Shown here piece by piece: positions 37,724-46,225 of a DNA stretch of 64,000 bases. Under the pieces are notes generated by a model, which ran no database searches, was not told the origin of the DNA, and saw nothing but the letters and a program-made list of their open reading frames with translations. Made by a program: the position numbers and the translations under genes. The DNA is from UBA1181 sp963648205 (GTDB lineage: Bacteria > Bacteroidota > Bacteroidia > Bacteroidales > Paludibacteraceae): NCBI GenBank assembly GCA_963648205.1, contig CAVJCT010000068.1:1-64000 (forward strand), given 5' to 3'. Positions within the stretch are counted from its first letter, which is position 1. Each line of letters begins with the position of its first letter.

Positions 37724-39928
37724 TTAATTACCAACCTCTGAAATGAACTTGATTCGTACCAAACGAACCTCTTCTTCAGTGCAATAATCCTCTCCTAATT
37801 CCTTCAAAGCAGACTGTATATCATCAGAAGCCTCCTCATCACGGAAATACTCGAAAATATCGTTGATTTTATCCTCATCCATTATTTCAGTCAAGAAATA
37901 GTTGATGTTGATTTTCGTTCCAGAATTTACAATCGACTCCAACTCGTCTAACAACTCGTCAAAGTCAATACCTTGTGACTCTGCGATGTCGTCCAAAGCG
38001 ATTTTTCTATCAATCGCATGAATAATCGCAATCTTCTTTTCAGATTTCTTTGGAACAGACAGAACACGCAAGTCTTCTGGTCGCTCAATCTCATTCTCCA
38101 TGACATGCTCTTTGATCAGAGCGACGAATTTCTCACCATATTTCTTTGCTTTTCCTATTCCAACGCCAGGTACATTGCCCAACTCTTCTATCGTGATTGG
38201 ATAGGTCGTTGCCATCGCCTCCAATGAAGCATCTTGAAAAATAACGAACGTTGGAAGTCCCGTACTCTTAGACACTTTCTTTCTCAAATCTTTCAACATT
38301 GAGAACAAGGCAGGGTCTACAGCACTCGGTCCACCCGACTTCAGTTGAATCTCTTCCTCAATCTCTTCCTCGTCTTCTTCGTCCTCTTTGACAACTTCAA
38401 ATTTTTTCGGATTCTTCAAGAACGCTCTTCCTTCGTCGGTTACCTTCAAAAGTCCGTAATTCTCAACATTTTTAACAAGGTATTTCTGCATCAACGCTTT
38501 CTCAATCACGTTGTGCCACGTTTTTTCGCTTTCGTCTTTTCCTTCTCCAAATGTTTCAATGGTCTCGTCATGGCCAAACGACTTGACATCAGATGTCTCA
38601 TTTCCTCTGATCACATCTATGACATACTCCGTTTTGAATTTTTCATTCAAAGCCAATACTGTCTCCAAAACAGTACACAACAACTCTCTTCCGTCCACTT
38701 GTATCTTTGGATTTAAACAATTATCACAATTACCACAGTTATCTTTCTTATACTCTTCTCCGAAATAGTGCAACAAAACCTTTCGACGACATACAGTAGA
38801 CTCTGCATATCGCTCAATGTCTTGCAACAGAAGCTTTCCTATCTCCTGCTCCGCAACTGGTTTTCCTTGCGTGAATTTCTCTAATTTCTGCAAATCGGTA
38901 TTGGAATAGAACGCAATACAACGGGCTTCACCGCCATCTCGACCTGCACGTCCTGTTTCCTGATAATATCCTTCCAAACTCTTCGGAATATCATAGTGAA
39001 TGACAAAACGTACGTCAGGCTTGTCTATTCCCATTCCAAATGCAATCGTCGCCACAATCACCTGCACACGCTCCATGATGAAAGCGTCCTGATTGTCAGA
39101 CCTCACCGCTCCGTCCAATCCTGCATGATAGGGCAACGCCTTGATTCCATTCAAGGTCAGCATCTCTGCCAACTCTTCAACTTTCTTTCTGTTCAAACAA
39201 TATACGATGCCAGACTTTCCAGCTTCTGCTTTGATGAACTTGACAATATCTTTGTCTATGTTCGCTGTCTTCGGACGTACTTCATAATAAAGGTTAGGTC
39301 TGTCGAATGAAGAACGGAAGAACGCCGCATCTGTCATCTCTAAGTTTTTCTGTATATCTTGCTGCACCTTTGGAGTGGCACTGGCTGTCAATGCCACAAC
39401 TGGCACTTGCTGTCCGATAAGGTTAATCGTAGGTCTGATCTGTCTGTACTCAGGGCGGAAATCATGTCCCCACTCCGAAATACACTGAGCCTCGTCTACC
39501 GCATAGAAGGAAATCTTGACATTTTTCAAAAACTCAATGTTCTCCTCCTTCGTCAACGACTCGGGTGCAACATAGAGCAACTTGGTTTTGCCACTCATCA
39601 CATCCGACTTCACCGCATCAATAGACGCTTTGTTCAACGATGAATTGATGAAGTGTGCCACACCATCCTCCTCGCTGAAATTGCGCATCGCATCCACCTG
39701 ATTCTTCATCAAGGCTATCAAAGGTGAGATGACAATAGCCGTTCCCTCCATCAACAAGGATGGCAACTGAAAGCAAAGCGACTTACCACTTCCTGTAGGC
39801 ATCAACACAAAAGTGTCTTTCCCTGCAAGCACACTCCGCACTATAGCCTCTTGATTCCCTTTGAAAGAATCAAAACCAAAATGCAATTTCAATTGTTCGA
39901 CTAATGTATCCCCTTTTTTCATACGCAA
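37724..39928 (-). CDS. recQ: ATP-dependent DNA helicase RecQ
   Basis: A 734-residue 3'-5' helicase. Motif I is MPTGSGKSLCFQLP, motif II VDEAQCISEWGHDF, and motif VI QETGRAGRDG. The zinc-binding RQC cysteines lie in CRRKVL and DNCGNCDNC. An HRDC domain (LRKKVSKSTGLPTFVIFQD) and an acidic spacer (EEDEEEIEEE) precede a further C-terminal helical domain. The longer C-terminus is usual for Bacteroidota. The start could be MKKGDTLVEQ, two residues in. Confidence 0.95.
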   Translation of the reverse strand: MRMKKGDTLVEQLKLHFGFDSFKGNQEAIVRSVLAGKDTFVLMPTGSGKSLCFQLPSLLMEGTAIVISPLIALMKNQVDAMRNFSEEDGVAHFINSSLNKASIDAVKSDVMSGKTKLLYVAPESLTKEENIEFLKNVKISFYAVDEAQCISEWGHDFRPEYRQIRPTINLIGQQVPVVALTASATPKVQQDIQKNLEMTDAAFFRSSFDRPNLYYEVRPKTANIDKDIVKFIKAEAGKSGIVYCLNRKKVEELAEMLTLNGIKALPYHAGLDGAVRSDNQDAFIMERVQVIVATIAFGMGIDKPDVRFVIHYDIPKSLEGYYQETGRAGRDGGEARCIAFYSNTDLQKLEKFTQGKPVAEQEIGKLLLQDIERYAESTVCRRKVLLHYFGEEYKKDNCGNCDNCLNPKIQVDGRELLCTVLETVLALNEKFKTEYVIDVIRGNETSDVKSFGHDETIETFGEGKDESEKTWHNVIEKALMQKYLVKNVENYGLLKVTDEGRAFLKNPKKFEVVKEDEEDEEEIEEEIQLKSGGPSAVDPALFSMLKDLRKKVSKSTGLPTFVIFQDASLEAMATTYPITIEELGNVPGVGIGKAKKYGEKFVALIKEHVMENEIERPEDLRVLSVPKKSEKKIAIIHAIDRKIALDDIAESQGIDFDELLDELESIVNSGTKININYFLTEIMDEDKINDIFEYFRDEEASDDIQSALKELGEDYCTEEEVRLVRIKFISEVGN

Positions 39929-40023
39929 ATGTTTTTTTACGTCTCACTTCAAACCTACTCTCACAAATTTAGAGAAAACGAAATGACTCTGACAAGTAAT
40001 AATTCATCTATCTACGAAAAATT

Positions 40024-41259
40024 TTACGCTTCACGCATTTTCTCAAAATTCATATTTTTCAATCGCTCCTTTGCATAGTCTAACGTGATCACCACCGCCT
40101 TCGTGTCTGACGAAGGCGTGTCATACATCACATCCAACATAATGCTCTCTACAATCGATCTTAAACCTCTGGCTCCTAATTTGAACTCTATCGCCGTGTC
40201 TACAATATAATCCAAGACATCATCATTGAATGACAATTTCACGCCATCCATCTCGAAAATCTTGATATACTGCTTGATAATAGAATTCTTAGGCTCTGTC
40301 AGAATATTGCGCAATGCAGTACGATCCAACTGTTGCAAATAACACAACAATGGCAAACGACCAATGATTTCTGGAATCAAACCAAAAGATTTCAGATCTT
40401 TCGGCGTGATATACTGCATCAAATTATTCATATCCACCGTACTCTGCAACTTGGCAGCCGCATATCCCATCACCTTCGTATTCAAACGGTGAGCAATACG
40501 TTGCTCAATACCATCGAATGCTCCGCCACAGATGAAGAGAATATTTTTGGTGTCGACTGGAATCATCTTCTGGTCTGGATGCTTACGTCCTCCTTGTGGT
40601 GGCACGTTCACAATCGAACCTTCCAACAATTTCAACAATCCTTGCTGAACACCCTCACCGCTCACATCTCGTGTGATTGATGGGTTATCACCTTTTCGTG
40701 CAATCTTATCAATCTCATCGATGAATACGATTCCACGCTGAGCCAGACTAACATCATAGTCGGCCGCTTGCAACAAACGTGTCAAGATGCTCTCAATATC
40801 TTCTCCAACGTATCCTGCCTCGGTCAAAACCGTGGCATCCACGATGGCAAATGGCACTTTCAGCAACCTTGCAACGGTCTTAGCCAACAAGGTCTTTCCT
40901 GTACCAGTCGCACCCACCATGATGATATTAGACTTTTCAATCTCCACATCATCATCGGAAACCTCTTGCAACAAGCGTTTATAATGGTTGTAAACGGCTA
41001 CCGACAAAGTCTTCTTTGCATTGTCCTGACCGATTACATATTTATCTAAGAACTCTTTGATTTCCAAAGGTTTAGGCACTTCCGTAAGAGAGTTCACTGG
41101 ACAAGCGGAAGTCTTTTGACTCATTCTTACAATCTCCTCCGCTTTCTCGACACACTCATTACATATAAAAGCGTCATCAATACCCGAAATCAAAAAGCGA
41201 GCACCTTGCGCACCACGTCCACAGAAACTACAACACTTATCGTCTCCTTTTTTCGCCAT
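40024..41259 (-). CDS. clpX: ATP-dependent Clp protease ATP-binding subunit ClpX
   Basis: A 411-residue AAA+ unfoldase. The N-terminal zinc-binding domain has CSFCGRG and CNECVE, Walker A is GATGTGKT, Walker B is GIVFIDEIDK, the pore loop is TEAGYVGED, and the ClpP-docking IGF loop is represented by FGLIPEIIGRLP nearby. It follows clpP with only one base between stop and start, so the pair is an operon. Confidence 0.97.
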   Translation of the reverse strand: MAKKGDDKCCSFCGRGAQGARFLISGIDDAFICNECVEKAEEIVRMSQKTSACPVNSLTEVPKPLEIKEFLDKYVIGQDNAKKTLSVAVYNHYKRLLQEVSDDDVEIEKSNIIMVGATGTGKTLLAKTVARLLKVPFAIVDATVLTEAGYVGEDIESILTRLLQAADYDVSLAQRGIVFIDEIDKIARKGDNPSITRDVSGEGVQQGLLKLLEGSIVNVPPQGGRKHPDQKMIPVDTKNILFICGGAFDGIEQRIAHRLNTKVMGYAAAKLQSTVDMNNLMQYITPKDLKSFGLIPEIIGRLPLLCYLQQLDRTALRNILTEPKNSIIKQYIKIFEMDGVKLSFNDDVLDYIVDTAIEFKLGARGLRSIVESIMLDVMYDTPSSDTKAVVITLDYAKERLKNMNFEKMREA

Positions 41260-41260
41260 A

Positions 41261-41956
41261 CTATTCTTTCTTTGAGCGTACTAAAACTTCGTCAATCATT
41301 CCGTACTCTTTTGCTTCGTCAGCAATCATCCAGTAGTCGCGATCAGAGTCCTTTTCGATTTTCTCGAAAGAATTACCAGAATGGTCTGCAATGATTGTGT
41401 AGAGTTCCTTCTTCAACTTCTGAATCTCACGCGCAGTGATCTCAATATCAGAGGCTTGACCTTGCGCTCCTCCCATTGGTTGGTGAATCATCACACGACC
41501 ATGCTTCAAAGCAGAACGTTTTCCTTTCGTACCTGCTACTAACAACACAGCAGCCATTGAAGCAGCCATACCCGTACAGATCGTAGCAACATCACAGCTG
41601 ATATACTGCATTGTGTCGTAGATACCCAGTCCAGCGTAAACCGAACCACCAGGAGAGTTCAAATAGATTGAAATATCCTTTCCAGGGTCAGCAGAATCCA
41701 AATAGAGCAACTGTGCTTGAATCACATTTGCCGTATAGTCGTTGATCTCCGTACCCAAAAAGATGATACGATCCATCATCAAACGAGAGAAAACATCCAT
41801 TTGAGTTATGTTCAGCTGACGCTCTTCCAAAATGCTTGGGTTAATATAACCATATTCAGCTCTAATGTTTGATGATAATGCCTTTGTATATTGGTCGAAA
41901 GCAAGTCCATTCATTCCTAAATGACCCACTGCGAATTTTCTAAAATCGTTACTCAT
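41261..41956 (-). CDS. clpP: ATP-dependent Clp protease proteolytic subunit ClpP
   Basis: A 231-residue serine protease that degrades substrates delivered by ClpX. The nucleophile Ser lies in CTGMAASMAAVLLVAG, the His in RVMIHQPMGGAQGQ, and the Asp in KDSDRDYWM. An N-terminal extension of about 30 residues is present. Tig, clpP and clpX run in order on the minus strand, but a terminator separates tig from clpP. Confidence 0.97.
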   Translation of the reverse strand: MSNDFRKFAVGHLGMNGLAFDQYTKALSSNIRAEYGYINPSILEERQLNITQMDVFSRLMMDRIIFLGTEINDYTANVIQAQLLYLDSADPGKDISIYLNSPGGSVYAGLGIYDTMQYISCDVATICTGMAASMAAVLLVAGTKGKRSALKHGRVMIHQPMGGAQGQASDIEITAREIQKLKKELYTIIADHSGNSFEKIEKDSDRDYWMIADEAKEYGMIDEVLVRSKKE

Positions 41957-42086
41957 AATATTTTATATACTTTCGTTTCTTAAAAACAGTAGATATTTCT
42001 ACGGCTTTTCGTTTTCAGAAAATAAAGTTAATATATTCTTTTCTAATTGTGCAAGACTACAATCGTAAAATTTGATTTTCAGACAA

Positions 42087-42121
42087 GAAAAAATCCCCGA
42101 CGCTAATAATAACGCCAGGGA
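42087..42121 (-). terminator. Intrinsic terminator after tig
   Basis: On the minus strand a hairpin of about nine pairs (TCCCTGGCG with CGTCGGGGA; 42094-42121) is followed by a U tract (complement of GAAAAAA at 42087-42093). It would end tig transcription before clpP. Confidence 0.8.
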
Positions 42122-42147
42122 CTGTGAAAATCATTTATGCTATACTA

Positions 42148-43521
42148 TTAAAGTGCAGCCTGGTTCTCCTCTTGGAACAACTTGTTGAACTCGTCCATAG
42201 AGACGCTCTTCTTGTCCAACTTAACAAGTTCCTTAACTTTAGCCATAACCTTCTCGTCGAGAGCTTGGTCAACCAAACGATCAATATACTCTCTCTTCTT
42301 GAACATCTCTTTCGTGTAGTTCTCGAGAACGTCAGCAGGGACTTCAGACATACCATATTGAGCGAACTGAGCTTGAGCAACCTTCTTTGCGTAAGACTCG
42401 ACATCGTCTTTCTCAACCTTCAAGTTGTTAGCCTCAGAGAATTTTCTCTTGATGATATGCCACTTCAAGTCGTTCAACATTGCAGGGTATTGTTTTTCCA
42501 AATCCTCTGCCTTCATATCTTTGTTAGTCTCCAACACCCAACGTTTCAAGAAATCGTCTGGGAATTGAACATTCTCCAAATCCTTCAAGAGAGCCAACTT
42601 AGTGTCTAAGAGCAACTTATAGTCTGCATCCTGAGAGAAAGCAGAAGACATGTTGTCTTTGATCTTATTTTTGAACTCCTCTTCACTCTTAACAGCACCC
42701 TCGCCGAATACCTTGTCGAACAACTCTTGGTTAACCTCAGCGTCAGTGTATCTGCTGATGTTTTTAACAGTGAATTTGAAGTCTGAAGTTACCTTAGCAG
42801 CCTCTTCCTTGCTGATTTTCAAAAGAGAAGCCAGTTCAACGTCGCTACCAGCGTAAGCCTTGTTAGGGTTGAAGTTAGCGTGACCGTTCAATTTAACGCC
42901 AAGCAAGAGAGCCTTTTGCTCCTCGTCTTTGAAGTATTTAGGGCAAAGAACAGCCTCTTCAATAACGATACCATCTTCCTTAGCCTTAGTCTTGGTGCGC
43001 ATTTCAACGAGTTCACCCTTAACGACGTCGTTCTCTTGGATATCTTCACCCTCAGAACGAGTACCGTAGCGGCTCTTATATTGTTTGATAGTGTTATCGA
43101 TCATCTCGTCAGTAACGGCGATCTCATAGTAAGGGAGAGACTTGCTGTTAACGTCGACATTGAACTCAGGTTCAACAGCGATGTCGAAATTGAATTCGAA
43201 ATCTTCTTGTTTATCGAAATCGATAGCCTCTTGCTCAGTGCGATTAGGGAGTGGTTCGCCCAAGACCTTAATTTTGTTATCCTCGATGTATTTGAACAAA
43301 GACTCAGAAACGAGTTTGTCCAACTCTTCAGCCTTGGCTTGTTTTCCAAACTGTCTAACAATCAAGCCCATAGGAGCGAAACCAGGACGGAATCCAGGGA
43401 TATTTGCTTGCTTTTTGTAAGAGCGAAGGATTTTATCTACACCTTCTTGGTAATCGCTTTTACCGAGCGAAATTTTAATCGTTGCATTGACTGCGTCAAT
43501 GTTTTTTCTTTCAATATTCAT
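42148..43521 (-). CDS. tig: Trigger factor
   Basis: A 457-residue ribosome-associated chaperone. The N-terminal domain carries the ribosome-docking signature in GFRPGFAPMGLIVRQFGKQ (the GFRxGKxP loop variant, with A replacing K). The middle PPIase-like region is divergent, as usual in Bacteroidota, and the C-terminal helical arms follow. It has its own promoter and terminator. Confidence 0.92.
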   Translation of the reverse strand: MNIERKNIDAVNATIKISLGKSDYQEGVDKILRSYKKQANIPGFRPGFAPMGLIVRQFGKQAKAEELDKLVSESLFKYIEDNKIKVLGEPLPNRTEQEAIDFDKQEDFEFNFDIAVEPEFNVDVNSKSLPYYEIAVTDEMIDNTIKQYKSRYGTRSEGEDIQENDVVKGELVEMRTKTKAKEDGIVIEEAVLCPKYFKDEEQKALLLGVKLNGHANFNPNKAYAGSDVELASLLKISKEEAAKVTSDFKFTVKNISRYTDAEVNQELFDKVFGEGAVKSEEEFKNKIKDNMSSAFSQDADYKLLLDTKLALLKDLENVQFPDDFLKRWVLETNKDMKAEDLEKQYPAMLNDLKWHIIKRKFSEANNLKVEKDDVESYAKKVAQAQFAQYGMSEVPADVLENYTKEMFKKREYIDRLVDQALDEKVMAKVKELVKLDKKSVSMDEFNKLFQEENQAAL

Positions 43522-43563
43522 CCGAAAAACAATATTTTGTTACAATACATTTTTGTTGGGTTG

Positions 43564-43594
43564 CAAAGATACAATTAGTTTTTGTTATTCACAA
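43564..43594 (-). promoter_or_regulatory. tig promoter
   Basis: TTG (complement 43592-43594), 20-base spacer, TATCTTTG (complement 43564-43571): a clean Bacteroidota promoter 43 bases upstream of the tig start. Confidence 0.75.
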
Positions 43595-43616
43595 CCTAAA
43601 AATTCCAACAAGTGGT

Positions 43617-43651
43617 AAAAAAAAAGAAAGGTCTCGAAGAAGACCTTTCTT
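43617..43651 (-). terminator. Intrinsic terminator after tRNA-Gly
   Basis: A perfect 11-base stem (43624-43634 with 43641-43651), loop CGAAGA, followed on the minus strand by seven U residues. Confidence 0.85.
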
Positions 43652-43653
43652 AG

Positions 43654-43726
43654 AGCGGAAAACGAGGTTCGAACTCGCGACCCTCAGCTTGGAAGGCTGA
43701 TGCTCTACCAACTGAGCTACTTCCGC
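43654..43726 (-). tRNA. tRNA-Gly (anticodon TCC)
   Basis: A cloverleaf can be drawn: acceptor GCGGAAG/TTTCCGC, D arm GCTCAGTTGGTAGAGC, anticodon stem CAGCC/GCTGA around TTCCAAG with TCC, and T arm with GTTCGAAC. The 3' CCA is not encoded. Confidence 0.95.
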
Positions 43727-43736
43727 GATAGAAAAG

Positions 43737-43819
43737 TGGGCGCGGATGGATTCGAACCACCGAAGGTAGAAACCAGCAGATTTACAGTCTGCCCCATTTG
43801 GCCACTCTGGTACACGCCC
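43737..43819 (-). tRNA. tRNA-Tyr (anticodon GTA)
   Basis: Acceptor GGGCGTG/CGCGCCC, anticodon loop CTGTAAA with GTA in stem CAGA/TCTG, a long variable arm (GGTTTCTACCTTC region) typical of type II tRNA-Tyr, and a TTCGAATC T loop. Discriminator A; CCA not encoded. It precedes tRNA-Gly in the same transcript. Confidence 0.95.
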
Positions 43820-43837
43820 TTTGTTTTTTTGACGTTG

Positions 43838-43869
43838 CAAAGGTAGGTGTTTGTGGGGAAAGTACCAAA
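43838..43869 (-). promoter_or_regulatory. Promoter of the tRNA-Tyr/tRNA-Gly unit
   Basis: TTTG (complement 43866-43869), 20-base spacer, TACCTTTG (complement 43838-43845): consensus Bacteroidota promoter 19 bases before tRNA-Tyr. Confidence 0.75.
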
Positions 43870-43944
43870 TAAATGGGAGAAAAAATTTAGTATTTTTTTG
43901 ACATTAAAATAATTAATTGGCTATCAGACACTTAGGTTTAAAAA

Positions 43945-44418
43945 TCATTTTCCATCATTCAAATGTATCTTCAAGAAGCATACATCATCGCTCCATGAAG
44001 GGGTCTCTGCCTCGTTGATATCCATTGTCAAGAGGTCGTCTCTACCTGGAAATTGTTTCAAAATCTCATCGTCCGTGAGAGACAATCGCATACGAATCTT
44101 TTTGAAGAACTTCACCTCAGAATACTCTACCACATTGTCAGCATCAATGGTTTTGATGGCAAGAGAAACAACTGTCATCTGCTCTTCTTTAGTGAGATTG
44201 AGGGCTGATAACTGTTCAAAATAGTGTTGACGAAATGCAGCACCATTTTTGTTTAACTCTACAATCCACTCATTAATGTATTTCTCAACATCCATTGAAC
44301 CAAAGACTTCCTCCTTGGCACAAAGATCTTTTACTTCTTGAATCTCTTCATCTTCAATGTCTCCGTCGCATACCATGCAACAAAAGACCGTCTTCAAATA
44401 AATTTCTTTCTTTGTCAT
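43945..44418 (-). CDS. TerB-like helical protein
   Basis: A 157-residue, all-helical protein, last gene of the Hsp70 operon. It carries the duplicated acidic pattern of the TerB family: CCMVCDGDIEDEEIQEVKDL near the N-terminus and IKTIDADNVVEYSEVKFF later, acidic loops that bind metals in some TerB proteins. TerB proteins occur in tellurite and membrane-stress complexes and often pair with ATPases or chaperones. It begins 24 bases after the kinase-AAA gene stop. The family assignment is by motif; its role here is inferred. Confidence 0.7.
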   Translation of the reverse strand: MTKKEIYLKTVFCCMVCDGDIEDEEIQEVKDLCAKEEVFGSMDVEKYINEWIVELNKNGAAFRQHYFEQLSALNLTKEEQMTVVSLAIKTIDADNVVEYSEVKFFKKIRMRLSLTDDEILKQFPGRDDLLTMDINEAETPSWSDDVCFLKIHLNDGK

Positions 44419-44442
44419 ATTTGTCTAATTTACAATATTTTA

Positions 44443-46224
44443 CTAAAATCCTATTCGTTTACGTTCCGTTTTTTGTTTTGGTTCTTCCTTCTTCAATTCG
44501 CCATTCATCATTGCACGAATGAACTCGTATTTCTTCAATTCATCCTCATTGAGAGATGGTTTTGTGTTGGAAATCACCAATTTGAGCAACTCCATCGTTA
44601 TTTTGCTGTGCTGACGAAGTGCATTACGAGCAGCATCATTAACAATCAACTGAATATCTGCGGAAACGTAATTTTTAGTGAGACGTGCTAATTCCTCATA
44701 ATCAAGGGCAAAATCACACGGACGCTTCTCCAAATAGAGTTTGAAGAGTGCAGCACGCGCAGTTTCGTCTGGCACACCAACGTAATATTTCTTGTCCAAA
44801 CGTCCTGCACGAAGAATAGCTGGATCAATCATATTGGGATAGTTTGTTGCGCCAATAACAAATACGCTCTTCTCCCCTGTTCTGTCCATCTGAGCCAACA
44901 TCTCATTCACCGCACCGCGTGTCATTTCGTGAACATCCTCATCCCGACTTGGAACAAGTTCATTGATCTCATCAATAAAGATGATGGTTGGCGCATTCTC
45001 CTCTGCATCCTTGAACATTTTGGCAATGTTTTCTTGCGTCGCATTGACAAAACGGCTCTTCAACGTTGCAGGCGTCATGCACATAAAGTTGAAGCCAACC
45101 TCCTCGGCGAAGTGCTTGGCAAAGAATGTTTTACCACAGCCTGGAGGACCGTACAACAGCATTCCATTGGGAATAGTAACACCATACCGACGATATTCCT
45201 CTGGATTTTGGAGAGGTTCGATAACCTCTTCTCGCAACTGTTGTTTCAATTCGTCCATTCCAGCAATAGCAGAGAAACCCTCTCCTTTCGCAACCGAAGC
45301 ATGTACTTTTCCTTCCTTAGTCTGGTTAGAAAGAATTTTTCTCCTCGTTGATTGGTGTTCAACCTTTACCTCACCATCTATCGCCTGAATGAAATCAGTT
45401 GCCGAATGGAACCGATCTTCTGCATCGTATGCAAGAGACTTGGCAATGACATTTTGCAGTTGTTCGTCCAACTCATATTTATCCGTTTTTGGAAAATCCA
45501 ATTCTTTACTCCGTCTCTCCAAAATCGTATCAACCTGCTCATTTTTAGCAATTCGAGAGAGGTCGATAAACCAAGGCAACTCCCCATAAAGCAGATGATA
45601 CATCATCGCACCAACGGCGTAGAGATCTGATTGCACAGAACAAGCACCCGAAAAACGTTCTGGAGAGAGATAAAACGGATTGATTTCCTGTAGATTAGGC
45701 TTCGTTGGTGTTTGATTCAAAAACCTTGCATAACCGAAATCTATCAGTTTCAAATCCGTCAAATTTCCTGTCAGATTAATCAACACATTTTGAATCGTTA
45801 TCTCATTGTGGATAATCGGAACTGGCTGAGAATGAAGATATTGCAAGGCTGAAAGAACCGCTTTTGCTATCACTTTCACCTCATAGACACTCAACTCCCC
45901 TTCTCGAATGATATGTTGGGCGAGCGTTTCTCCGCTGATGAATTCCGTCGTGAAATAGCCGAATTGAGTAGCGTCAATCAAAAGATTTCCAGAGTCTACA
46001 TACTTGCAAAGATTGGGATGATTGAGATGTTTTGCCACTTCAACTTCAATGATTCTATCTTTGTCATCTATCTGATTATGAGATAGTTTTGAATAGTTTA
46101 TCAATTTAAGAAACAGTGTTTTCCCATCCACATCCTTCACACGGTAGGTTTCCGCATAAGAACCTTGCTTATGCGGAAACGCCACTGTATAGCGACCTAT
46201 TTTATCGTTTTTCTTGAAATGCAT
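44443..46224 (-). CDS. Pseudokinase-like/AAA+ ATPase fusion protein
   Basis: A 593-residue fusion. Residues about 10-285 are a Ser/Thr-kinase fold: a Gly-loop remnant (KQGSYAET, 19-26), the ATP-anchoring Lys (K40), a helix-C Glu, DFG (162-164) and LSPERFSG. But the catalytic-loop HRDxKxxN reads HNEITIQN (139-146), so the catalytic Asp is Glu and the Lys is Thr, suggesting weak or absent phosphotransfer. Residues about 315-560 form an AAA+ domain of the Cdc48/FtsH type: Walker A GPPGCGKT (359-366), Walker B IIFIDEIN, and sensor/arginine segments ATNYPNMID and ILRAGRLDKK. The stop is 1 base from the Hsp70 gene. An unfoldase gated by a sensor kinase domain is a plausible model. Confidence 0.85.
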   Translation of the reverse strand: MHFKKNDKIGRYTVAFPHKQGSYAETYRVKDVDGKTLFLKLINYSKLSHNQIDDKDRIIEVEVAKHLNHPNLCKYVDSGNLLIDATQFGYFTTEFISGETLAQHIIREGELSVYEVKVIAKAVLSALQYLHSQPVPIIHNEITIQNVLINLTGNLTDLKLIDFGYARFLNQTPTKPNLQEINPFYLSPERFSGACSVQSDLYAVGAMMYHLLYGELPWFIDLSRIAKNEQVDTILERRSKELDFPKTDKYELDEQLQNVIAKSLAYDAEDRFHSATDFIQAIDGEVKVEHQSTRRKILSNQTKEGKVHASVAKGEGFSAIAGMDELKQQLREEVIEPLQNPEEYRRYGVTIPNGMLLYGPPGCGKTFFAKHFAEEVGFNFMCMTPATLKSRFVNATQENIAKMFKDAEENAPTIIFIDEINELVPSRDEDVHEMTRGAVNEMLAQMDRTGEKSVFVIGATNYPNMIDPAILRAGRLDKKYYVGVPDETARAALFKLYLEKRPCDFALDYEELARLTKNYVSADIQLIVNDAARNALRQHSKITMELLKLVISNTKPSLNEDELKKYEFIRAMMNGELKKEEPKQKTERKRIGF

Positions 46225-46225
46225 A

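Noticed and set aside
42880..43578. Plus-strand frame antisense to trigger factor
   Set aside because: A shadow of tig, which has a clear promoter and terminator.
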